Source of the DNA: Chrysemys picta bellii
Lineage: Eukaryota > Chordata > Testudines > Emydidae
NCBI RefSeq assembly: GCF_011386835.1
Contig: NC_088800.1
Span: forward strand, 22,248,572-22,312,571
Reading direction: 5' to 3'
Length of the DNA stretch: 64,000 bases
The notes under the pieces were generated by a model. The model did not search any database and was not told the DNA's origin. It saw only the letters and a list, made by a program, of their open reading frames with translations. A program made the translations under genes and the position numbers. Shown here in pieces: positions 56,210 to 64,000 of the stretch (positions are counted from its first letter, which is position 1; every line of letters starts with the position of its first letter).

Positions 56210-56293
56210 AGGAGTCTGGTGTCAGCTTAAAGCCTAACAGATTTATTTGGGCATACGCTTTCATGGGTAAAAAACCCCACTTCTTCAGATGCA
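56210..56293 (-). mobile_element. Penelope-like tail fragment
   Basis: Antisense PLE tail: GAGGAGTCTGGTGTCAGC, then CCTAACAGATTTATTTGGGC, then CTTTCATGGGTAAAA and CTTCTTCAGATGCAACC. It contains the best-preserved hammerhead-like core of the window (56259-56288). No target duplication is evident. Confidence 0.75.
56259..56288 (-). ncRNA. Hammerhead-like hairpin, best-preserved copy
   Basis: On the minus strand: CTGAAGA (56288-56282, an exact match to the hammerhead box CUGANGA), one extra A, a stem GTGGG/CCCAT of 5 bp closed by a T-rich loop, then GAAA (56262-56259) followed by GCGTATGC, which could form a 2-bp stem III. The extra A between box and stem departs from the consensus, so I call it hammerhead-like. 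Confidence 0.5.
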
Positions 56294-56395
56294 ACCTTCA
56301 GATATGGCTTTGGTTGCTTTAGCTGTTCAGGGAGAGAATGAATAACAAAGGGAGGAGCTAAAATGAGGTGAGATCCCTGGATCTCTACAGTAGTT

Positions 56396-56411
56396 GTAGG
56401 GGGGGGGGGGT
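56396..56411. repeat. G-rich homopolymer run
   Basis: A run of about 13 G after TTGTA at 56396. Simple sequence without further context. Confidence 0.8.
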
Positions 56412-56574
56412 CCAGACTGATCAGGATCTACAGAGAGGTGTGTTACACCAGTAAATACTCTCCCCAGTTTGAACACTAGCAGAACACACTCATGAGAAAT
56501 TCCTTCTATTCCGTGAGATTCTTTCTATTCAATTATATTGAATTTCATCTTGAAATTCAAGAAAGAAAAGTACA

Positions 56575-57300
56575 AAGTACCTTACTTAGGAAGGAAAAAT
56601 CAAATACATAACTACAAAATGGATAATAACTGGCTAGGTGGTAGCAGTGCTGAAAAGGTGGTATAGTGGGTCACAAAGTGAATATGAGTCAACAATCTGA
56701 TGCCGTTGTGAAAAAGGCTAATATTATTCTGAGGTATATTAACAGGAATGGCACAGGGTATAATTGTAAGACATGTAAGATACAGGGTATAATTGCCTCA
56801 CTCCACTTGGCACCAGTTACCTCAGCTGGAGTACTGTGTCCAATTCTGGGCACCACACTTTAGGAAAGTGTACAAATTAGGGAGACCGACAAAAATTATA
56901 AAAGCTTTAGAAAACCTGACCTATGAGGAAAGGTTAAAAAGAACTGGGTATGTTTAGTCTTGAGAAAAGGAGACTGAGTGAGGACCTAAGCACAGTCTTC
57001 TAATATGTTAAAGGCTATTCTAAAGAGAACTGCGATCAATTGTTCTCCATGTTCACCGAAGGTAGGACAAGAAGTAAGGCGCTTAATCTGAACAAGGAAG
57101 ATGTAAGTATTAGGAAAAGCTTTTTAACTATAAGAGTAGCTAAGTTCTGGAATAGGCTTCCAAAGGAAGTTGTAGAGTCCCCATCACTGAGGTTTTTAAG
57201 AACAGGTTGGACAAACACCTGTCAGGGATGGTCTAGGTTTACTTGGTCCTATCTTGACCTTCTTGAGGTCCTGTCCAGCCCTACATTTCTATGATTCTGT
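56575..57300 (+). mobile_element. 5'-truncated CR1 fragment (thumb to 3' UTR)
   Basis: Preserves the CR1 C-terminal protein region in mutated frames: KKANIILRYINRNG, then LRELG-type sequence, then EGRTRSKALNLNKEDVSIR and FWNRLPKEVVESPSLRFLR (57040-57294). The 3' UTR ends ATTTCTATGATTCTGTAG near 57300. A 24-bp segment ACAGGGTATAATTG... is tandemly repeated at about 56753-56797. The copy is old but clear. Confidence 0.88.
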
Positions 57301-59171
57301 AGAATCATACATGCAGTCAACTGCTATAAGTATGAGAGTCAGTATGGGAGAACAGTACATTCTTTGGCACTACACTATTACATATTCTTCCAGTGTTATT
57401 GGTCCCACAAAAAAACTGGAACTATGCTACATAGTCCTGAATAATGTTTACTGGCACCTTATCTATTAACTATTTGCACATATACAGATACAGACCATTC
57501 ATGTAAGAATGATGAACCCAAGGTGGGGCATTAAATATGTAGGTTCTTACTCTGAGTTGCTCTGATATAACAACTATAAAGGCTTTCAGACAGTAGGTAT
57601 TGTGTCTGCCATAGGGTGGCCAATGACAAGCATGAACTTAAGCAACTAATATAGTTCACCATCTGATGGCTAGACTCAGTGTTTGCGGCCTGTGTGTTAC
57701 TAAGTCCAAGATTTAAGTGAGAACTCTCAGATTCCAAACACTGCCCCATTACAAGATGAATCACACGTTGCACAACCTACTGTCGGAGCTTTCGTACTTC
57801 AACAGATAATCAAAATTACAATATTTTAAAAAAACACAGTGATACAGTTACCAGAATGGAAAAAACTAAAATAGATCGACAGACAAATGGATGGATAATT
57901 ACACTAACGTTAGAAATCAGGGCCTAACACATTGTTTGAAGGTCTTGTGCCTACTCTCAATATTTTATAAATGGAAACTGAGTGGTTTATACTTTAAGTG
58001 GTCTTTGTTTATTGTGTAGGCTGGTTACCTCAGACAATGGGAACTAGAGGTAAAACTGACTAGTGAAAGGTACTGTATCTGCAGGGGCAGTTTACAGCAA
58101 CAAGTAAAATTTGACTGAAAACAGAGTAGGCAATGCCTCCCCTGAAAAGCCATTAGTGTTGATTTAAGAATATTGTCAACACGGGACTGGGAAAATAGAA
58201 CAAAAACCTCTCTAATCATCTGTGAAAGGAAGTTATTTCCACCACACATTTGAGACATATAAAATATCAAGGGCAAAGGAAAAACAGATGTATTACATTC
58301 TCCACTAAAGAATTACAGCAATCTTAGAGTACAGGAAAGGAAAGCATTTCCTCATAAATCAAAAATAAGAGCCCATTGAATAAAGGCTCATTCATCACAA
58401 TCTAAAACTGTAGTTGCCACCTACACCTCTTACACATGTACATAGACACACAAAATGAACAGAATTGTTCATGAACACTGGCACATCATAATATCAGATG
58501 AGCCATTGTGTAAGGTTCTTCAAGATTCTCTTGATCATAACACATGAGGAAGGATGCAGTTAAAGGACTGTTTAGTTCTATTACATTTAGAATCAGTAAA
58601 CATTTTGTCCAGTGCTTTGCTGGGTTACTTTTCCAGCCATTAGCTACTTTTGAAGTCAAGAGATTCTTGAATCAGCCAACTTTTATGATTAGACAGAAGA
58701 TTGCTTGTGAAACTGAGCATCATATGCCAAAATTACTTTTGACAGTTTTGGGCACAAATATTATGCCCTCAACAGCTAGGACTTTTATGCATGCTTCTGT
58801 TTTGTAAATTCCTTTTCATTTCCACCTCCCACACCACACCCATCCCTACCCTTGAAAATGTAATAAAAGTGATATAATCAATTATTTTAGGCTTGCCTTT
58901 CTTAGTGGCTTTCTAAAATGGAAGCATTTATTTTATTGTAATGCTGTGCTTATTGTGAACACTTCAGTAGTTTCTATTCCTAGAATGGGATGTTATGATA
59001 AGATGACAGCTATGCCACAAAGGAAATGCTTCCTTTATAGTGTCAAACACTTCTCATGCAGATATATTTTAAAAAAAGATCCTAATAGTTATAAAAATGG
59101 AAGCACAACTCAATCTGGGGGACTGTGCTGAATGATTAAGTGTAATAATTGATATTTGGGGTTTCATAAAC

Positions 59172-59188
59172 TTTTTTTTTTTTTTTTT
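59172..59188. repeat. Poly-T tract (17 T)
   Basis: Simple homopolymer followed by ACAGCTGATG. The TTTT-ACAG order resembles a splice acceptor, but no open frame or downstream donor supports an exon. Confidence 0.8.
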
Positions 59189-59324
59189 ACAGCTGATGTA
59201 AAATTAAAGCCAAAACACATGTGATTGGTGCCCTCTGACTTTAAACCCCCTCCTTATTGATTTGAGCATATCACTACAGATATACAACATTCAAGCATAT
59301 ATCCAGCTTTTTACATGATAATCA

Positions 59325-59384
59325 GCCACTCTGTAAAAATCCTGAACCACGCCCGCCACTCTGTAAAAATCCTGAACCACGCCC
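59325..59384. repeat. 30-bp tandem duplication
   Basis: Two exact 30-bp units beginning GCCACTCTGTAAAAATCCTG and ending CCACGCCC, back to back. Recent local duplication, no known role. Confidence 0.9.
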
Positions 59385-60860
59385 AGTGGTGAGCAAGTAC
59401 GATATACCCCAGATGTAAAATGCATATCTCCAGGATGACAATCTATGGACTAGTTTACTGGTACTCTGTAACCAACAGCAAACTATTAATCCGCTGTGGC
59501 TGCTGCATGGAGCTCCACTGAAGTCAGTGGGACTTTGCACAAGCTCAGCAGTCTGCCCACATACTTTCAGCTGTAGGATTGAGGCCTTTGTTTTTCACAA
59601 GTCACTGTGTTCTGTGGCTTCTTAGTTTTAGGGCAAAGCTACAGCTCATTGTCTCTTAAAATGGCAGCAACCACACCTCTTTTGTTGTAGCTCATTAGCT
59701 AGAAAGCTTACTTGGGACCCACAGAGCCCATCTGCAGCATCACAGTGCATGTACTGTGTGATATCTGCTCATCATCCTTCACATTTTTATTTAACACCTT
59801 CTGGAGACCGTGGTCACCTCATCCTTTAGGCTAGTGACATCTAAAATGAATCTCGGTAGTGACTCAGCTCATTATTCATTGTGGCTGTCCATAGAAAGCT
59901 CATAAAGTGTTACATAAGCAGCAGGTGGATACTGCCTGCAGTCTGCTGCTCGGTTCTTGATAATAAGCTATTATGCTTCATAGTTTTAGGAAGATAAAGG
60001 GGCTTGGTTCCTATCACATGCTGAAACAGAGAGTGCTCTGCCCTGACATGTCTTCAGGTTGTGCTCCATGGGTTACCTATCAATACATCCCACACTAGTA
60101 TCCATCATGTCAGCAGTCTGCCCCCCCTTCTAGTGTCTAGCCCCTGGGGGTGCTAAGTGCTTCCTGCAAGATGCTGAGATGCCTCAACTTTTGTTGGCTC
60201 TTATAAGGTGGTGAGTATCTCTAGCTGTCACTGAAGGCACTCGTCACCTCCAGGGATTGGGAACTTACTTGGCAGGCATCTCAGATTCCCCATAGACTGT
60301 AATTTTAATCTGACAGGGTATCTGGTAGAAACGGTTGTTATAGTAATGGCTAGTTTGTCATCTTTAAGTTGGTGCTTTATTGCTGTTCTTTTACTCAAAT
60401 AATGCCTTGCAGACCGTGGGTCTGGTTCTCCCCTGCCTAATATTTACACCTGTGCAATCTGATACTCTCTTTGCACAGCTGGGAAGGCAGGGGAGAAATA
60501 GCCCATTGGCAGGAAGAGTTTTGTATCTTCTCTCTTTAGTACAGAACCATACATATCACAACCGGTTCAGAGTGGTTACGAGGCATAAACCCATCTGAAT
60601 GTAATTTTACACTGGCCTTTTGGAGGAGGTGTTATATAGTCCTTTCCACTCCTCTCTCCCTGCAGATCATTCATAGTTTAAGTAGTAAAATGTATGCTAG
60701 GGGCCCAAGATGGAATTAAGGTCAGCAGGGGCCTTAGGAACACCATAACATTGGGTCTTCCATGGCTTCATCCCTGCAACCCCAACCTTGAGCTGTGGCC
60801 AGGCCCCCCACTGCAGGGGAAGGGTCTCAGAGCTCTGGCTCCAGCGCAAGCATGAATGAT

Positions 60861-60960
60861 TTCTACACTGCAATTAAATAGCCCCTTAGCCCAAGCCCGG
60901 CGAGCCAGAGTCAGCTGACATGGGCCAGCCAAGAGTGTTTAATTGCAGTGTAGACATACC
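60861..60960. mobile_element. Harbinger MITE relic
   Basis: Ends CTACACTGCAATTAAATAG (from 60863) and TTTAATTGCAGTGTAGACAT are inverted around an interior with AGCCCAAGCCCGGCGAGCC. The right end ACATACC is followed by TTTA. The left side may extend to about 60790 in degraded form. The terminal wording matches the Harbinger MITE at 10024. Confidence 0.6.
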
Positions 60961-62068
60961 TTTATTGGCATCAATGGAGCCAGGACTTCATCCCTGGAAT
61001 AGTACAAAGTGGACTTAAGAGGGACCAAGGATCCAGCCCTATAAGTCAAGACAAAATTATTTTTTCTTACTCAATGCATGTTATGGCACAGACTTGAAAT
61101 CTGTCATTTACACAATACTTTCTATACTTTCAGAATTCATTTATCTGGGAGGCACAGATCAATTATGAATTTTCCCAATAGTATAAACCCTCTTTAGTCA
61201 AGCTATATAATATTTATTCAGAGTCCAAAAAAGAAAAAGAAATAAAAAACAAAACCAGCAAGTTTTTAAAAAATCTTGTGTGGCTAAACGAGGAACTTGT
61301 TCCATTATTTACTAAGTCTCTACCAGTCATGAGTCATGCCTTTTCCAATGACACTTCTCTTATTCTCTATGGTACACAAAAAAGAGATACAGAGACAGCT
61401 GAATCAGTGCATGTCCTGGATCATTTGACCCTCTCCCTTTCTGGCCAGCTCAGCCCAGCCTTCGCACCCCCACTCCTCCGGACACACACACACACACACA
61501 ATATACCTGCCATTTACCTCTGTCTCACCATCAAAGTATATTTCAATTTCTTCTCATTAAACTTCTTATAATTTCTGATCTCTTTTGATATGTTTTTAAA
61601 AACTAACTGCTCCATAGTCAGGATGGGTCTGGGTGGAAATGGGTCTCACTGAGCCATAAAACTAGTGTCCTAAGCTGGTAGAGAGATCGTTTCATTACCA
61701 TAGGGAAAGGGGCACTATGGAATGCGCCCGTTAATTTTCTTTGACATCCTGAGAGATCTGTATTTTCAGCAATGGAAACACACACAGCTCTCTCCTGTCT
61801 CTACCCAAATACAGACACCTCTCTCACAAAGCAGCAGCAACAAGGTATTTTACCAGTTTGTAGACCTCCTCTATGCTTTTGACTAGAAGCTCTGCATTCA
61901 AGCTCTTTTTTCTGCAGACAATACCAGCTGTGGTGAATAACAAGAAAAAGGCATCAGTTCAACTAACTGCAGCATTTCTGTACCTTCTCAACATTTCTCT
62001 TCCACTACATGCCGATACCCATGTATCCCACTACATGTACTGTAACCACATAAAGCCAATTAGTCTGA
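60961..62068. other. No gene seen; unique sequence with an (AC)n run
   Basis: No supportable exon or element. Contains the microsatellite at 61482-61500. Confidence 0.4.
61482..61500. repeat. (AC)n microsatellite
   Basis: About nine and a half uninterrupted AC units. Likely polymorphic. Confidence 0.9.
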
Positions 62069-62076
62069 GCTTGGGG

Positions 62077-62235
62077 CAGGGCCGCCCAGGGGAGGGGCAA
62101 GTGGGGCAATTTGCCCCAGGCCCCACAGGGGCTCCCACGAGAATATAGTATTCTATAGTATTGCAACTTTTTTTTATGGAAGGGGCCCCCGAAATTGCTT
62201 TGCCCCGGGCCCCCTGAATCCTCTGGGCAGCCCTG
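62077..62235. mobile_element. hAT MITE, CAGGGCCGCCC ends
   Basis: A 159-bp element with ends CAGGGCCGCCCAGGGG and CCTCTGGGCAGCCCTG and a perfect 8-bp duplication GCTTGGGG (62069-62076 and 62236-62243). The subterminal parts pair further (GGGGCAATTTGCCCCAGGCC with GGCCCCCGAAATTGC-type sequence). Non-coding. Confidence 0.9.
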
Positions 62236-62243
62236 GCTTGGGG

Positions 62244-62614
62244 CTGTGTGGTCAGCTGGTATTCCACAATGCCAGCCTCAGAAATTCAGAGTGGAATAGA
62301 CTTAGTACTGATTATCAAGTTAATAGCGGATTTCATTTGGTTCTAAAGCAGTCATTTACCATATGCCCCAGGCCCAATTCTGCAACCCCTTATGTATAGC
62401 GGCTCAAAGGTACTGCAGTACTTGCACGAGGAATGACACATAAAGAAGGGTTTGCAGAACTGGGCCCCAGTATTATGATAAGGTGAGCTGACCAGAAAAC
62501 AAAATTCCAGTTCAGAAAAAATTGAGGTTTTGAAAGCAGTTTTCTGTCTGATATAGAATGAAAATGAGACCTTTCAAAAATTTTCATGAATAAATACAAG
62601 ACTGACCTACTGCA
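62244..62614. other. No gene seen; short spacer
   Basis: Unique sequence, nothing recognised. Confidence 0.4.
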
Positions 62615-62624
62615 GAAGAACTAA

Positions 62625-62693
62625 TAACCCAACTTGAACCTGGGTTTCCTACATTCCAGGCGAGTGCCCTAACCACTGAGCTATAGAGTCTCT
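62625..62693 (-). repeat. tRNA-like SINE head
   Basis: On the minus strand the sequence TAGCTCAGTGGTTAGGGCA (62683-62665) matches the tRNA-type A box, and GGTTCAAGT (62640-62632) matches the B box at about tRNA spacing. The 5' part resembles the D-arm of a tRNA. There is no acceptor stem closure, so this is a SINE head or tRNA-derived relic and not a functional tRNA. Confidence 0.6.
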
Positions 62694-62762
62694 CTCGATG
62701 AATATTTTATTATTCATACAAAATGTGGCTACTCTAACAGGAGAGACAGTCTCTATACATGA

Positions 62763-62848
62763 GTGGTTAAGGCACTTGCCTGGGATGCAGGAATCAGGCA
62801 GAGCAGGGACTTGAACCTGAGTTTCAAATCCCAGGCAAGTACCCTCAC
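62763..62848. repeat. Rearranged inverted copy of the tRNA-like SINE
   Basis: Starts in sense with GTGGTTAAGGCACTTGCCTG (A-box part), then from about 62793 reads antisense, with ACTTGAACC (62810-62818, B box complement) and ATCCCAGGCAAGTACCCTCA. GGCACTTGCCTGGGAT (62771-62786) and ATCCCAGGCAAGTACC are near-complementary, giving a hairpin. Together with 62625-62693 this is a compact cluster of the same SINE in both orientations. Confidence 0.55.
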
Positions 62849-64000
62849 CTCTACCCCCTTTTCTTCCCTGAAGCTGAGAAATCTTCTGGATAAAATGGCA
62901 TTTCCTCATTGGAAAGCTAAGTGTTTGACCAGCTCTAATGATCAGCACAGTGATCATACAACTGCAGGAGGCTGCCCTGCAGTGAAGAAAGACTGCTGAG
63001 ATTCTCCTCACATAGTTTTCCCACACATTATTCTGTCAGGGGGAAAGGGGAAATTTCCCCTTAACAAAATGAACAAAGGGTTCTCTCAGAGTTCTCTAAA
63101 GATCATAGAAGACCTATAGGCGGTGAGACCCATCTATGCCCTAACTCTAGGCTCCCCTGATCTCTTCTGGCGCCCAGGCAATACCCTGACAGGGTTTCCT
63201 CAGCTAGTGTCTGAAAGTGGAAGGTGGCATAGCACAGTGTGGGGCCTATGGAAAAGTTAGCCCAGCTTTCCAGCTAAATTTGCTTTTTATATTTAATGTC
63301 CTATCAGGTTCACAAGGGACCCATATACCTGCCCTGCCCATTCATCAGCGGTAGACCTCTGGTTCTCAGCAGGTTTGGCAATTATGCCCTCCAAGTTGTC
63401 ATACAAAAGCAAAGTGAATGTAAATTTACAGAACTCAGCTCTGCCCTTAGATACATGGGAACAGCTCCCACTGAAGTCAGGACATTCATATCCATGTGTC
63501 TGAAGGCAGACTAGGGCCCCTGATGTGTGTACAATAGAAATAATTCACCTGACAGTTGTCTGGACAGCAAGTTTCTATGTAATTTCATTCTCTGTACTGG
63601 GAAGTTTGTAGGACTACATGTAATCTAATTGTCTACGTTGCATGTTCCTAAGACTACACGTAAAACAGAATTTTCTGTCTGGGATGATGGCATTTCATTA
63701 TTAATAGAAGGCAGGCTTGCAGAGTGCATTTGCGGATATTTGTCATAGAGTTATAGTTCAACAGCAGCAAACAATATTACTCTCTATTTGCAAATATATT
63801 CAGTCAACAGATTTTATCCATTCCTTTCTAGGGTGTCTCCACTCGCCATTTAGCCCACTGCCTGAGAGATCCCGGTCTCCTCAGCTCCCCTGTGTGTTGA
63901 GGGGTCTCCGTACCTCAACTTTGCTGTTAGGCTGGCACTGTTCCTGCTATTAGCCAATATCTAGGGCTCTGCCAGCTGAATCATGTGGGTGGGGGGGAGA
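62849..64000. other. No gene seen; unique sequence to window end
   Basis: AT-rich sequence, no exon, RNA gene or bounded element visible. The window ends in a G-rich run. Confidence 0.4.

Larger units (their letters stand above)
57306..60860. other. No gene seen; unique sequence
   Basis: AT-rich sequence with a T17 run (59172-59188) and one 30-bp tandem duplication (59325-59384). No exon, RNA gene or bounded element. A TGAAGTCAGTGGGA word occurs near 59519. Confidence 0.4.

Noticed and set aside
59160..59230. Possible exon after a T17-ACAG acceptor-like site
   Set aside because: No open frame with codon structure and no downstream donor.
62625..62693. Functional tRNA gene
   Set aside because: A and B boxes are present, but no closing acceptor stem or anticodon arm of normal form.
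1..64000. CRISPR arrays, operons, bacterial promoters and ribosome binding sites
   Set aside because: Repeat content, splice signals and CR1/PLE/Harbinger elements show vertebrate DNA; no regularly spaced repeats with unique spacers were seen.

Overview
The window is vertebrate nuclear DNA and almost certainly comes from a turtle (Testudines); a crocodilian is the main alternative. It is AT-rich, has no bacterial-style gene packing, and carries the sauropsid set of repeats: CR1 LINEs, Penelope-like elements (PLEs) with their typical 3' tail, Harbinger elements with TTA target duplications, many short hAT elements with 8-bp target duplications, and a few old MIR/L2-like and tRNA-like SINE pieces. 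I found no exon of a host protein-coding gene. Every protein-like reading frame I can support belongs to a transposable element. The stretch therefore looks intergenic or deep intronic.

Layout. 1-1255: GC-rich, LTR-like block with a TATA-like box and a small nested MITE. 1.3-10 kb: mostly unique sequence with two or three MITEs and a MIR-like relic. 10.0-11.6 kb: stacked elements (Harbinger MITE, a PLE fragment inside it, a hAT MITE at its edge, then a foldback hAT). 12.6-17.4 kb: MITEs, a PLE tail fragment and a foldback hAT. 17.7-19.96 kb: 5'-truncated CR1 on +. 21.8-23.2 kb: two hAT-type MITEs, one filled with a minisatellite. 24.3-27.5 kb: CR1 on - with ORF1, endonuclease and a deleted RT. 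28.3-33.1 kb: complete Harbinger element with an intact 427-aa transposase, a broken two-exon Myb-like partner gene, and an apparently spliced third reading frame antisense in the partner's intron. 33.6-38.5 kb: mariner-like MITE, a GC-rich hAT MITE and an LTR-like dispersed repeat. 38.6-41.0 kb: decayed ZMYM1-like hAT with a perfect 8-bp duplication. 41.3-51.8 kb: foldback hAT, MIR/L2-like relic, CR1 and PLE scraps, hAT MITEs and long unique stretches. 51.8-55.3 kb: hAT MITE interrupted by a nearly full-length PLE (RT plus GIY-YIG) whose single frame carries only two stops. 56.2-64 kb: PLE and CR1 fragments, small MITEs, a tRNA-like inverted pair and unique sequence.

How the parts relate. 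The Harbinger carries its own nuclease and DNA-binding partner, and could in principle have supplied transposase for the Harbinger-type MITE at 10 kb. The MITEs fall into two hAT groups by terminal repeat, and these groups also differ in target site. The PLE pieces share a hammerhead-like hairpin in which stem pairing is kept while stem sequence changes, and three copies show 5' inversion. Nesting gives relative ages: hAT MITE before PLE at 52-55 kb, and Harbinger MITE before PLE and hAT at 10 kb.
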